A stretch of 64,000 nucleotides of DNA from Bin87 sp965222895 (GCA_965222895.1 CBDCVB010000001.1:744001-808000), one strand, 5' to 3'. Shown: positions 24,052-33,193, counted from the stretch's first letter. A program made the numbers and translations. The notes: generated by a model from the sequence alone, not told the origin.

Positions 24052-24639
24052 CTACCGCGCAACGGGTGGCATAAATTTGCTCAACTCCAGGGCCACATCG
24101 GGAAAGGCTAGCGGGCTGATGCTGCCGTCGGCTGGAACCGTGCGGACGCTGGTGTACTCCGTTCCTACCGGGTTGGCGCCGGCTTCCACCTCGCCCGTGC
24201 GCAGGTTGGCGATCCACACCTCTGGTATGCCGGCGGCGGCGTAGTGGGCCAGCTTAAAGCCACGATCGTATTCGAGGGAACTGTCGGCAACTTCAATCAG
24301 TAAGAGCACGTCAGCCGGCATCGCCGACTCCGCCTCGTAACCGGGGCGCGGTCTCAGCAGCACAATATCCGGCTCCGGTGCGCCGTAGTCATCCAGCTGT
24401 ATGGAACCCTGCACCCGCACCACGGCCCGCCCCACCAGCGCCGGAACCAGCAGCATAGTCAGCGCGTCGGTGCAAAAGAGGTGTCGGTTCCCAATAGCCG
24501 CTATCTTGATTATCTCTCCGGCCAGCAGTTCAATTCGTTCGTGTTCCTTCAGAATGCCGGCCTCGCCCATAGCCATATACTCATCCACGGTGAACAGGCG
24601 TCGGGCGATTTGGGGCTGTGTTGCGGTGGTGGTGGTCAT
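24052..24639 (-). CDS. Uma2-family protein
   Basis: A 195-residue Uma2 protein of the cyanobacterial-like subtype: RRLFTVDEYMAMGEAGILKEHERIELLAGEIIKI, EPDIVLLRPR, DVLLLIEVADSSLEYDR and KLAHYAAAGIPEVWIANL. These match the subfamily whose core reads EP DI.LL...D...IEV.DSSL..DR. ATG 24639 follows CGGAG; the open frame extends to 24720. It is only distantly related to the tandem copies at 21-22 kb, so its presence reflects separate acquisition. Confidence 0.87.
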   Translation of the reverse strand: MTTTTATQPQIARRLFTVDEYMAMGEAGILKEHERIELLAGEIIKIAAIGNRHLFCTDALTMLLVPALVGRAVVRVQGSIQLDDYGAPEPDIVLLRPRPGYEAESAMPADVLLLIEVADSSLEYDRGFKLAHYAAAGIPEVWIANLRTGEVEAGANPVGTEYTSVRTVPADGSISPLAFPDVALELSKFMPPVAR

Positions 24640-24746
24640 CAGGTCAGCTCCGAGAGGTGGGTTGCCGACGTTAGCAAAAGCGCAGTCAAGCCAAGGCGAA
24701 CAACCGTCCGCCCCCGCCAATATAGCATCGTAGTCGTTGTACTCAG

Positions 24747-25160
24747 TCAGCGGCCTCCCAGAAAGGCTACCAGCCGTTCGGTGGCCGCCGATAAATCCCG
24801 CAGCTCACATTCCCACACCGTCAGCACCCCCCAGCCTTGTTGCTCCAACAGGGCGACGTTACGGGCGTCGCGAGCATGATTGCGCTCCAGTTTGGCCAGC
24901 CAGTAATCCCGGTTGGTAGCAGGGATGCGAACCTTACTGCAACCATCGTGGCGGTGCCAGAAACAGCCGTTGACAAACACCACCTTGCGCCGAGCCTGGA
25001 ATACTAAATCGGGGCGTCCGGGCAGGTCGGAACGATGCAGGCGGTAGCGGTAGCCGAGGCCGTGGAGCAACCGGCGCACCTGCATCTCAGGCTTCATCCC
25101 TTTCGACTTCACCCGTGCCATAATCCGGCTGCGAGCTTCGGAGGATACGGTGTCGGCCAT
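24747..25160 (-). CDS. vsr: Very short patch repair endonuclease Vsr
   Basis: A 137-residue Vsr-type nuclease that nicks at T:G mismatches left when 5-methylcytosine deaminates. The N-terminus EARSRIMARVKSKGMKPEMQVRRLLHGLGYRYRLH is characteristic, followed by LPGRPDLVFQARRKVVFVNGCFWHRHDGC with the catalytic Asp and the zinc-site Cys/His residues, and a C-terminal VWECEL. ATG 25160 follows ACGGAGG. It is the last gene of a C5 restriction-modification cassette (25172-26810), the usual context, as it repairs mutations caused by that methylase. Confidence 0.93.
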   Translation of the reverse strand: MADTVSSEARSRIMARVKSKGMKPEMQVRRLLHGLGYRYRLHRSDLPGRPDLVFQARRKVVFVNGCFWHRHDGCSKVRIPATNRDYWLAKLERNHARDARNVALLEQQGWGVLTVWECELRDLSAATERLVAFLGGR

Positions 25161-25171
25161 GATGGCCTCCG

Positions 25172-25903
25172 TTATAGGAACGTTACCCAATCATCGGAAT
25201 ATCCAAGATTGGCAAGCACCTGCTGGGGGTCGAGCGTTCCTGGTTTTCTGACTTCAAACGACCGAGCGGAACCACTTACTGGCCGTATGATGGTGAATTG
25301 GGAGCCGTGCGGTTGCCAAGTGAACAAATGTGCTCCGCCTTGCACGGTGCGGCCCTCGAAATTATTCCTAGGGTTGAGAGTCCAGTCGTAATCAGCCGGG
25401 TCGAATTGCGCTGTCTGAGTCTCGAAAATCTTGAAGCGGAAGCCTTCCATATCTCGTATCAGGATTATCGTCCGCAGTTGGGGATATTGCTGTGTCGCCT
25501 CTTCAACGCGAGCGTTCCAGATTTGCAGAACTTGATTGCCGGTTTCTTGAACATCTGCGAAGAGGTCATCGTTGCGAAACGAAAAACCCGGCGCATTGCG
25601 GCCTGAAATCAATCGCACCCTAGCATCTGCAACGGGATTTCGTGAGCTAACCGTTTTTGCTGACCACGCTGTGTTACCCAGGCCGACATCGGCAATGCCG
25701 AGAGGGCTTCTGAAATGCTCCCCGTTGACGGCTGCGGCAAAGATGTCTCCCCAATCATCGCCGGATAAGTCGTTCCGTCCCACCGCGCTCGAATAAACGA
25801 TGTTGCTTGCGATCGACTGAATAATAGCGTCCGGTATTTGCCCCAACGGGTATGGGGTCGGGCTGTTCCACCCGCCGCGCAGCCGCGGCCCTTGATAAGC
25901 CAT
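25172..25903 (-). CDS. Probable type II restriction endonuclease of the C5 cassette
   Basis: A 243-residue protein with no motif I can name surely. It lies between a C5 methyltransferase and vsr, starting inside the 3' end of the methylase. DVGLGNTAWSAKTV (about residues 74-87) has the D...xAK spacing expected of a PD-(D/E)XK site, and RTIILIRDMEGFRFKIFE forms a later beta-pair. ATG 25903 follows GGAGAAAG; upstream in-frame sequence belongs to the methylase. Function is inferred from position and size. Its 149-base overlap with the methylase in another frame is unusual. Confidence 0.7.
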   Translation of the reverse strand: MAYQGPRLRGGWNSPTPYPLGQIPDAIIQSIASNIVYSSAVGRNDLSGDDWGDIFAAAVNGEHFRSPLGIADVGLGNTAWSAKTVSSRNPVADARVRLISGRNAPGFSFRNDDLFADVQETGNQVLQIWNARVEEATQQYPQLRTIILIRDMEGFRFKIFETQTAQFDPADYDWTLNPRNNFEGRTVQGGAHLFTWQPHGSQFTIIRPVSGSARSFEVRKPGTLDPQQVLANLGYSDDWVTFL

Positions 25904-26810
25904 CTTGTACTTTCTCCAAAACCGCCTGCGCCATTGGAACGGGCACGGCGTTGCCGGTTTGTTTACGGGTTTGCTGGTAAGTGCCGGGCAACTCAAACGA
26001 TTCCGGAAATCCTTGTAACCGGAGCATTTCGCGAGGAGTCAACCGCCTTTCGCCGTTGACCAGCAGGTAGTTGTACGAAGCGCCAGCCCGCAATGCGCAG
26101 GAAAAGGGATGACTGGATACATTACCGCCCTTGTTCTCGTGCCAAATTGACAGGTCATAAGGGCTTTCGTGCTTTGTCTGCCGCTTACGTCGTATATCCT
26201 CACTGGCGAAGTAGTTGGCAGGAACGTCCCTCTCCAAAACTTTCGATAGCGGCGGATAATCGCCGAGTAGCTCGGGCCACTCAAACGGCGTGGAATGATC
26301 TCGGAACCCAACGATTATTGTGCGTTCTCGCTTTTGGGGCAGCCCGAAGTCCAGGGCGTTGAGGACTTTCGAGTCAGAGCGATAACCTAGTTCGGTTAAC
26401 TCGGCGGTTATCCTAGCTAGCGTTTTGCCCCGATTATGGGTGGACAACTGGCGCACGTTTTCCAGCACGAACGCTGTTGGCCGTTTGGCGTCGATGATTT
26501 CGGATACGTTGAAAATCAGGTTTCCGCGAGCGTCGTCAAAGCCACGCATATCCCCGATGATGCTGAAGGGTTGGCAGGGGAATCCGGCCAGCAGAACGTC
26601 GTGGTCAGGGATGGAGTCAGGCGGAATCTTGGTAATGTCGCCCGCGGGTTCGATGCCGAAATTGTGGCGATAGGCGCGGCGTACCTCATCGTCAATATCG
26701 CAGGCGAAGACGCACTGCATACCCAATTGGGTAGCAGCTATATGAAAGCCGCCTATACCACAGAACAGATCCGTGAACGTCAGCGATCGGTTGCCGTCAA
26801 TGTGTGCCAT
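25755..26810 (-). CDS. DNA (cytosine-5) methyltransferase
   Basis: A 351-residue C5 methyltransferase. The motifs are in order: I TDLFCGIGGF, IV LAGFPCQPFS (catalytic Cys), VI VLENVRQL, VIII PQKRERTIIVGF, IX RLTPREMLRLQGFP, X TGNAVPVPMAQAV. The target-recognition region between VIII and IX is about 90 residues, short, as in Dcm-like single-specificity enzymes. The tail of about 40 residues after motif X is encoded in DNA that also encodes the start of the endonuclease. ATG 26810 starts the gene. Together with 25172-25903 and vsr it forms a complete type II R-M plus repair cassette. Confidence 0.95.
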   Translation of the reverse strand: MAHIDGNRSLTFTDLFCGIGGFHIAATQLGMQCVFACDIDDEVRRAYRHNFGIEPAGDITKIPPDSIPDHDVLLAGFPCQPFSIIGDMRGFDDARGNLIFNVSEIIDAKRPTAFVLENVRQLSTHNRGKTLARITAELTELGYRSDSKVLNALDFGLPQKRERTIIVGFRDHSTPFEWPELLGDYPPLSKVLERDVPANYFASEDIRRKRQTKHESPYDLSIWHENKGGNVSSHPFSCALRAGASYNYLLVNGERRLTPREMLRLQGFPESFELPGTYQQTRKQTGNAVPVPMAQAVLEKVQDGLSRAAAARRVEQPDPIPVGANTGRYYSVDRKQHRLFERGGTERLIRR

Positions 26811-26922
26811 AATTTGTACACGCCTTCTCTACAACCTGTTCAATAAACCTATCACAGTAATCAAGTCCTACTGTACGAATTTAATACATTCTGATCGAGT
26901 TCGTAGGATTTTAGCGGCCGGC

Positions 26923-27690
26923 CTAATCATCATCTCGATCATCCAGTCGGTACCAAGCCACTTGCCCAGTATCGACAGTGCTCCGTATCTCTTGGGATAT
27001 CTGCGCTGCCGCAATTACCGCTTGCGCAGGTCGCCCCGTGCAACGGGTTAGGTAGTCGGCGTTGCGGGTTGCTCGGCGAACTTCCTCGACGCCAGCGGTG
27101 AAAGACGCTTCTACGGCAATGTAGTGCAGTGCCATGTCATTTCCAAAGGCTTCTATAATCAGGTGAGCGCGTTGGAAACTGGTCAAATCGCGCCGCTCGA
27201 TGTCCGCCAAGCCCCGATTAGTAGACAGTGCTATTATATGGTTTCTGGGAACCTGCCTTTGATATTCCAGCCCCGCCATTTCCGCGATCACGGCGGCGTG
27301 GTCGCGAGCGGTCGTTATGGCATCCAAGTTATGGAGCCTTTTGAGGTCAGCCACTATCTCGTCCATACGACGGCCTGTGTGTTCGGTAAGCCGGCCGGTC
27401 GTCTCATGTAATCCCCGCAATTGTCGCAACATAGACTCAAAGATTTCATTGAGTAGTGACATTCCATCATTAGACGGTTCAGACGCGAGGGTTCCATCAG
27501 GGTCGTGCTCTAACCTATGCCCATTCATGCAGTAAGAACAGGAACTGAAGTCGCAACCGGGCTGTTGGCAACCCACGTATCTACAGTCGCAATAAAACCG
27601 GTTGCATCCGTCGCACCAGTAATAGTTATCCTCAACTAGCGGCCTGTTACAATCATCACAAAGTGACGGATCTTCTTGGATATTTTCCAT
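26923..27690 (-). CDS. Zinc-finger, coiled-coil protein with nuclease-like C-terminus
   Basis: A 255-residue protein. Residues 10-60 hold Cys pairs CDDC, CDGC, CDC, C..PGC, CSYC and a closing H, fitting two or three zinc sites. Residues 75-125 form a coiled coil (ESMLRQLRGLHETTGRLTEH). The C-terminal 120 residues read IERRDLTSFQRAHLIIEAF..., HYIAVEASFTAGVEEVRRATRNADYL and QAVIAAA, resembling COG5493-like PD-(D/E)XK proteins where IAVEAS holds the acid. ATG 27690 follows GAGGGG. It precedes the C5 methylase by 112 bases on the same strand and may be an accessory or regulator of that cassette. Confidence 0.65.
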   Translation of the reverse strand: MENIQEDPSLCDDCNRPLVEDNYYWCDGCNRFYCDCRYVGCQQPGCDFSSCSYCMNGHRLEHDPDGTLASEPSNDGMSLLNEIFESMLRQLRGLHETTGRLTEHTGRRMDEIVADLKRLHNLDAITTARDHAAVIAEMAGLEYQRQVPRNHIIALSTNRGLADIERRDLTSFQRAHLIIEAFGNDMALHYIAVEASFTAGVEEVRRATRNADYLTRCTGRPAQAVIAAAQISQEIRSTVDTGQVAWYRLDDRDDD

Positions 27691-28164
27691 GTCAATCCCC
27701 TCACAGCGGTTTCGCCATATTCTGCCGTAGCAAAGACATCAAAACCGCTTCCAAGCACTCTGCACATCCCTAACACCGGGGCATCGGCGTGTCGCCCCAG
27801 GGCACCATTTACTCTAAAACACCAGTAGTTGGTTGATGCGTTATTTGGGGCCGTTAGCGATGACTTTCAGCTGTTCCGGGGAGAAGGGCACGGGGCGACC
27901 GCCAGCACCTTGATGATGTAATCACGTTCTTCTCGACGTCCTTCCTGACAACCTCGCTCCCGGTCTCTTCACTCAACCGCTACTATCGCTGCAAAATACT
28001 CGGTACTCCGCCTACGTCGTCCGGCAAAATTGTAAGTTAACTGCCGTAAACTGCAAGTTAATGTGCATACGCTTGCCACACGGCCCGTTTTACCGGCAAT
28101 GATTGCCGGCGGTTCGCCCTGTCAGGTGCAACGTAGTCTGACGCGGCGAACCGCTCCGCTATCA
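27691..28164. other. Gene-poor stretch with hairpin and possible relic
   Basis: No intact gene. CCGGCAAT-G-ATTGCCGG at 28093-28109 is a perfect 8-bp stem about 55 bases after the flavoprotein stop and could end its transcript. On the reverse strand near 27846-27900 a short frame reads GRPVPFSPEQLKVIANGPK before a stop, looking like the C-terminal end of a lost coding sequence. Confidence 0.4.
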
Positions 28165-29670
28165 TCAGATGTCCTTCATCCCCAGGGCATCCGCTCCGGC
28201 GCTGTTGCCGGCCAGGCGTCCGAAGACCATGCCGGCGCTCAGGCCGCTGCCGCCGGGGTAGTTGTGGTAGAACAGCCCGCCCACCATCTCGCCGGCGGCG
28301 TACAGGCCGGGGATGGCTTCCTGGGCGTTGGTAACCACCTGGCCTCGGTTGTTCACCTTGACGCCGCCGAAGGTGAAGGTGATGCCCGTGGTAACGGCCC
28401 AACCGCGATACGGCGGCGTGTCCAGCGTCTCGGCCCAGTTGGTCTTGTCGACCGTCAGCCCTTCGGTGCGGCGGCCGTCCTTCACAGTGGCGTTGTAGGG
28501 AATGTCGGTGCGCACCGAGGCGTTGTACTCCTCAACGGTACGAACCAGACCGGCCGGGTCGATGTCCAGCAACCGCGCCAGTTCCTCAATGGAGTTGGCC
28601 TCGGCGGTGGTTGCCTGCGGTATCCAGTATTCGTCGCGCAGCAGGTGCTTCACCTTCTCGTCGAAAATCTGGAAGGCCAGGCCCTGCGGCTGATTCATTA
28701 GCGCCCGTCCGTAGGTTACGTAGGTGTAGTTGCGGAAGTCGGCCCCCTCGTCCAGGAACCGCTCGCCGTCGAGATTCACCATCAGACCGAAGGGATAGGA
28801 ATGCTTCTGGAACAGCTCGGTAATCGTCCGGTCGCCGAAGGTGGGAGCGTTCATATCCCACGCGACGGCGTGGCAGGATGACCAGTGCCCATAGGATTGC
28901 GCGCCCAGATCCAGCGCCATGCGGATGCCGTCGCCGGTGTTGTAGGGGATGCCACGCACCTTGACGGTTTCCCAACCGGGCCCCAGGTAGCGGCAGCGCA
29001 TCTCGGCGTTGGCCTCAAAACCGCCGGCGGCGAGAATCACCGTGCGCGCCGCCAGGTTTTCGAATCCATCCGGCCCCTTCACCCGCAGTCCGGCCATGTG
29101 TCCGCGCTGGTCCTGAATCAACGACACACCCTCGGTGGCGTAGCGAACTTCCACACCCAGCTGCTGGCAAACGTCAAACTGCTGGTCGGACAAGCCCTTG
29201 CCGGCGCCCACCGCTTCCACCACCAGCCCACCCCAGAAGCGGAACTTGTCGCCGTCGCGGAACGCCTGACGACCAAAGGACAGGACGAAGCGCACTCCGT
29301 GCTCCTGGAGCCATTTCATCGTCGGGTAAGACTGGCTTACCAGGATTTCGGCCAGCTCCGGGTCGGAAAGGCCGTGGGTAACGCGCATCATGTCGTCGTA
29401 AAACTGGTTCTCCGTGTACTGCCCCACCTCAACCGAGTTGGCCTCCGTCTCCGACATATCGGGAATCAGGCCCTTGATGTCGTCCAGCCCGTTGTAGGCG
29501 AAGCGGATGATTCCGCCGGTGAAGTAAGTGTTGCCACCGCGGAAATACTCGGGCGCTTTTTCCACCACCAGCACCGACTGGGTCTGCTCGCGGGCGGCGA
29601 TGGCAGCGGAGAGGGCGGCGTTCCCGGCCCCAACCACGATTACGTCATAAACAGTGTCATTATCAGGCAA
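28165..29670 (-). CDS. FAD-dependent tricarballylate-dehydrogenase-like flavoprotein
   Basis: A 501-residue member of the succinate dehydrogenase/fumarate reductase flavoprotein superfamily. The dinucleotide-binding motif VIVVGAGNAALSAAIAARE is at the N-terminus, with RGGNTYFTGG soon after, RTVILAAGGFEAN in the middle, and the C-terminal FTFGGVKVN, IPGLYAAGEMVGG and GSGLSAGMVFGR. The GNAAL and RGGN features fit the TcuA group. TTG 29670 is preferred (GAGGTG 5 bases upstream); TTG 29712 is the alternative. No TcuB-like partner is adjacent, so the electron acceptor is unknown. TcuA oxidises tricarballylate to cis-aconitate; the substrate here is not established. Confidence 0.82.
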   Translation of the reverse strand: MPDNDTVYDVIVVGAGNAALSAAIAAREQTQSVLVVEKAPEYFRGGNTYFTGGIIRFAYNGLDDIKGLIPDMSETEANSVEVGQYTENQFYDDMMRVTHGLSDPELAEILVSQSYPTMKWLQEHGVRFVLSFGRQAFRDGDKFRFWGGLVVEAVGAGKGLSDQQFDVCQQLGVEVRYATEGVSLIQDQRGHMAGLRVKGPDGFENLAARTVILAAGGFEANAEMRCRYLGPGWETVKVRGIPYNTGDGIRMALDLGAQSYGHWSSCHAVAWDMNAPTFGDRTITELFQKHSYPFGLMVNLDGERFLDEGADFRNYTYVTYGRALMNQPQGLAFQIFDEKVKHLLRDEYWIPQATTAEANSIEELARLLDIDPAGLVRTVEEYNASVRTDIPYNATVKDGRRTEGLTVDKTNWAETLDTPPYRGWAVTTGITFTFGGVKVNNRGQVVTNAQEAIPGLYAAGEMVGGLFYHNYPGGSGLSAGMVFGRLAGNSAGADALGMKDI

Positions 29671-29756
29671 TGCGGCACCTCGGAGGCCGGCCAGCGTGGG
29701 GCCAGCAGGCAATTTGCGTTCACGATGATACCACAGCGCGCCGTCATCCTCGCCGC

Positions 29757-30920
29757 TTACAGCGGTTCCATCCCCTCGTTCAGGATGGACAGGTACTCAT
29801 CGTAGGCAAAAAGCCGGTTGCGCCGCTGCCCGGTTATTTCACGGACAATATCCATTTCAACTAGGGCCGTTGCCGCCGATGTGGCTGCAGAAATTGATAG
29901 CCCGGTGTGCTCCCTTATGCTGGAAATATGCAAGATGGGATGTGCCGTGAATGCTTGAAGCACACGGATAACTGAGCCGGCGCGCCGTCCGGTATGTTGG
30001 ATTCGAGATCGGTCGGCGGTGAACAAATGCGATAGTCTCTGGGATGTGGCAAACGCACCTTCAGCGGTTTCCCGTACACCCGTTAAGAAGAAATCGAGCC
30101 AATCTTCCCAATCGCCAGTGCGGCGCACCTGATTCAATAGTTCGTAATAGTCGGAACGATTCTGCTTAAAGTACAGGCTCAAATACAATAGAGGTTCTTT
30201 TAGCATTCCGGCGTGGCAAAGCAGAAATGTGATAAGCAGCCGTCCTACGCGTCCATTGCCGTCAAGAAACGGATGGATCGATTCAAACTGTACGTGGGCC
30301 AGCCCAGCCAGTACCAGCATCGGGAGACCGTCGTCGCTGGCGTGTAAAAACCGCTCCAGCTCACCCATGCAATTTGCTACTGCAGCCGGCGGTGGCGGTA
30401 CATATACTGCATTGCCGGGACGACGACCACCAATCCAGTTCTGCGACGTGCGAAACTCGCCCGGATTCATCGCACTACCCCGACCGCTGGAGAGTAGTAT
30501 GCCATGTATTTCTCGAATCAGTCGGTTTGACAACGGAAAGTCACTGCGCAGCCGCTCCAGCCCGTGCTCCAAGGCAGCAACATAATTGGACACTTCAGCG
30601 ACACCGTTGACCGGTGCGCCTGGCGCTTCATCCAACTCGAACATCAGCAAGTCGGACAAAGATGACTGCGTACCCTCAATTTGTGAAGACAGTAAAGCTT
30701 CCTTGCGCACGTAAGCGTAGATAAACAAGGCTGGATCCGGTAGCAGAACGGAAATCCCGTCTAGCCGGCCTAACGCGATGGTCGCGCCTTCCAAGGACTG
30801 TTGTAGGGTTCCTTCCAAAGCCAGCGGTGGAACCGGAGGCAGGGAAGCCGGAATAAACGCTCGGATTTCCTCCCCGCCGGACGTCCAAACTTCATAGCGT
30901 CCTGTTGTTGTACGACGCAT
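29757..30920 (-). CDS. Fic-family protein with inhibitory helix and winged-helix tail
   Basis: A 387-residue Fic protein. The N-terminal regulatory domain has SSQIEGT (about residues 78-84), matching the (S/T)xxxE(G/N) inhibitory motif that blocks ATP until relieved. The catalytic loop HPFLDGNGRVGR (about 216-227) is complete, so it is a likely AMPylase. The C-terminus (ILHISSIREHTGLSISAATSAATALVEMDIV) looks like a winged-helix DNA-binding domain, suggesting autoregulation. ATG 30920 is the start. Two identical-type palindromes at 30967-30999 and 31081-31113 lie upstream and are natural operators. Confidence 0.9.
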   Translation of the reverse strand: MRRTTTGRYEVWTSGGEEIRAFIPASLPPVPPLALEGTLQQSLEGATIALGRLDGISVLLPDPALFIYAYVRKEALLSSQIEGTQSSLSDLLMFELDEAPGAPVNGVAEVSNYVAALEHGLERLRSDFPLSNRLIREIHGILLSSGRGSAMNPGEFRTSQNWIGGRRPGNAVYVPPPPAAVANCMGELERFLHASDDGLPMLVLAGLAHVQFESIHPFLDGNGRVGRLLITFLLCHAGMLKEPLLYLSLYFKQNRSDYYELLNQVRRTGDWEDWLDFFLTGVRETAEGAFATSQRLSHLFTADRSRIQHTGRRAGSVIRVLQAFTAHPILHISSIREHTGLSISAATSAATALVEMDIVREITGQRRNRLFAYDEYLSILNEGMEPL

Positions 30921-30966
30921 ACCGCATGAGTTCCTTCAAATTACGTAAGTCATAATAAGGGATTAC

Positions 30967-30999
30967 GTTATTGCGATTTAGGGCCGTAATCGTAATAAC
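30967..30999. promoter_or_regulatory. Palindromic operator candidate, copy 1
   Basis: A 33-bp imperfect dyad: left arm GTTATTGCGATT, right arm AATCGTAATAAC, one mismatch per arm pair and an asymmetric centre. It lies 47 bases upstream of the fic start. The same sequence recurs at 31081-31113, 114 bases away. The Fic protein's winged-helix tail makes autoregulation plausible. Confidence 0.6.
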
Positions 31000-31080
31000 T
31001 ACGCCAGCGACTGTCAAGTATTCCAGATTCCCCATATCTCACCGATAGCCTTATTTGCGCAAATGAAAATAAGCAATTGC

Positions 31081-31113
31081 GTTATTGTGATTTAGGGCCG
31101 TAATCATAATAAC
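31081..31113. promoter_or_regulatory. Palindromic operator candidate, copy 2
   Basis: A second copy of the dyad at 30967-30999, with two base differences (GTGATT and AATCAT). It ends 22 bases from the phage tail gene stop. Between the copies a smaller palindrome TTTGCGCAAA occurs at about 31055-31064. Paired sites suggest cooperative repressor binding or looping over the fic promoter. Confidence 0.6.
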
Positions 31114-31135
31114 CCCAAGCAAGCTCACTACCCCC

Positions 31136-33193
31136 CTACACCCCCGTCACCCACCAGCGCGCCACTCCCCCGCGCCCGGCGGATGCCTGCAGCTCCACAC
31201 CATCCAGGAACCACGCCCCCGCGGCGCCAGACGCGCCGGCCGGCGCCGTTATCACTTCGGACAACCGTCCCTCCAGCGCGGCCCGCAGGTTGGCGGCGCC
31301 CAGCAGCGGCAACGAGACCTGCAGCTGCGGACGCCGGCGAGACCGTTCCGCGAAACGGGCATCAGCAGCATCCTGGGCCGCCGCGTAGTGGTCAATGTAG
31401 CGGCACACCACCACGCGGGCCGGCGACTGGTGAGCAGTCGCCGGGTCAGCGGCGCGCTGATACCCGGTGGCGCCGGATGGACGCCAGCCGTGGGCAGCAT
31501 ACAGGTTGAGCAGTTGCAGATACGCCGTCTGGGCGCCGGAGTTGCTCACGCGCAGGGTTGCGGCCCGGCCCGCCACGCCGGAATCCGCCTCGGCCAGTAC
31601 CGCCACGCTGACATCGCCGGTAACATCGCTGCCGTCACCAGCAGCGTCGTCCGTGGCCCGATAATCGGTGTCCGCGGCCGGCGTTTCCAGGTCGGTAACC
31701 ACGTCCCAGCCGTCGGTGGCAGCCATCACCAGGCGATTACTGCCGGCCGCCACCGCCAGCGGTTCGTTCAAGCTCCAGACCAGCTGCCGACCATTATCCA
31801 CCGACCTCTGATAACGGAACGTCACCTGATTCTCCACCGCGCCGGCCCCGTCGTCCCAACGCAGGCTGCTGGCAAACGGATTGGACTCCCCGGCTACTCC
31901 CGACACGGCGACCCTGGCCAGTGCAGTCGGGGCGGCGTTGTCGCGGATGGCTGCTCGCACCGAGCCCGCTTCCAGCCGGACGCGTCCCAATCCATCGACG
32001 TAGAGCAGGCCATTTTCTTCGCGTTGCAGCCGCCGGAGCGCACGGCCCGCCGTTACGTCCCACACCGCGCGCGGGCCGCCGGACAGCAGCAATCGTCCGG
32101 TGTCCACCGCATAATCGGACGCCTTCAGGCCGGCCCAACCCAGAATTGCCGCGGCCACCGCTCCCGACCGCATCGGGCCGCCGGACAGGTTGCGAGACAG
32201 CGGTATGCCGTCCACGCGCTGCAAAACATCCCCGGCGGTGATGCGACAGGTGGCCGTTTCATAGTCCGGCTCGATGGCACTAATGCGACCGCAAAACAGG
32301 GTGCGACCCACGCTGAAATCGCCCCACCGGTCCACGGTGTTGCGATACCCGTGCCACAACCCATGTCGGCCGGAATCCGGGGCGTCGCTGATGCCGGTGG
32401 CCGCCACCAGCTCCTGACGCACCAAGCCCGTGGTGTCCAGATTCGTCGCGAATACCCGGACGCTGGCGTCGGACTGGACTACCTCAAGCTCATACCATGC
32501 TGATTCGGCCAGCGCGTCGCCGGTGGCCAACTCGGTTGCTGCGCCGCCCGAAACCTGCTCCAGCACCGTTGCAGCATCGGTGAACCGCAGTCGTAGACAG
32601 TTATCTCGGGCGGCGCAGCGCAGCACGAACCCGCCCAAGCCGTTGCTCCCGCGCCGGAACCGGACCAACAGCGTCGCCAGTGGGTCGCCGGTGTCCAGCG
32701 CCGCCACCGCATCGGAGGGCCGGCCCGCGCCAACCAGCCCGCGGACTTCGCCGCCCTGCGCCTCAAAACCACCGCCGGCGGTGGCCAGAACTTGCCAGGT
32801 GCCCGTGCCGCCGGCGGTAACTCGGTCGTCCAGCGTCTGCGCGCCACCCGCCTCGGTTGCGAAATCGTCATACGGCCAGGCCGCGCGCAGCCAGACCTCC
32901 CGCCCCGGTTGCACCTGTTCCGCCAGGGGCGACGCCGTATTGCCCGGCGTGTAACGGTGGTTCAGGTTGCGCAGAGACAGATCAACCGTTGCCGGCGGAG
33001 CAAACTCCGGAACCGGCAGTCCACAGCGACCCCACCACCAGCCCACGCCCACCACATCGTCGCTAACGTCCACGTCCGCTGCGCCCCAAACCCCCGCTCC
33101 AAACCAGTCAACCAGCGCCTGCCACCGGGGCGCTGGGGCAGCAGCGGAGACACCGGCCCGCCCCACGACTAATTCATCCAAAACACCTGCCAT
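31136..33193 (-). CDS. Phage tail/baseplate protein with inserted lectin-like domain
   Basis: A 685-residue protein of the phage structural block. The outer parts (LRNLNHRYTPGN...GREVWLRA and TLFCGRISAIEPDYETATCRITAGDVLQRV) resemble Gp37-like tail proteins of siphoviruses. A region of about 190 residues in between (from WPYDDFA to GDFSVGR) looks like a concanavalin/LamG-like beta-sandwich (LRLRFTDAATVLEQV, WYELEVVQSDASVRVFATN). ATG 33193 follows GAGGACAAT. It could bind host surface sugars. The block lacks a tape-measure gene. It is separated from the rest of the tail genes by two plus-strand genes. Confidence 0.6.
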   Translation of the reverse strand: MAGVLDELVVGRAGVSAAAPAPRWQALVDWFGAGVWGAADVDVSDDVVGVGWWWGRCGLPVPEFAPPATVDLSLRNLNHRYTPGNTASPLAEQVQPGREVWLRAAWPYDDFATEAGGAQTLDDRVTAGGTGTWQVLATAGGGFEAQGGEVRGLVGAGRPSDAVAALDTGDPLATLLVRFRRGSNGLGGFVLRCAARDNCLRLRFTDAATVLEQVSGGAATELATGDALAESAWYELEVVQSDASVRVFATNLDTTGLVRQELVAATGISDAPDSGRHGLWHGYRNTVDRWGDFSVGRTLFCGRISAIEPDYETATCRITAGDVLQRVDGIPLSRNLSGGPMRSGAVAAAILGWAGLKASDYAVDTGRLLLSGGPRAVWDVTAGRALRRLQREENGLLYVDGLGRVRLEAGSVRAAIRDNAAPTALARVAVSGVAGESNPFASSLRWDDGAGAVENQVTFRYQRSVDNGRQLVWSLNEPLAVAAGSNRLVMAATDGWDVVTDLETPAADTDYRATDDAAGDGSDVTGDVSVAVLAEADSGVAGRAATLRVSNSGAQTAYLQLLNLYAAHGWRPSGATGYQRAADPATAHQSPARVVVCRYIDHYAAAQDAADARFAERSRRRPQLQVSLPLLGAANLRAALEGRLSEVITAPAGASGAAGAWFLDGVELQASAGRGGVARWWVTGV

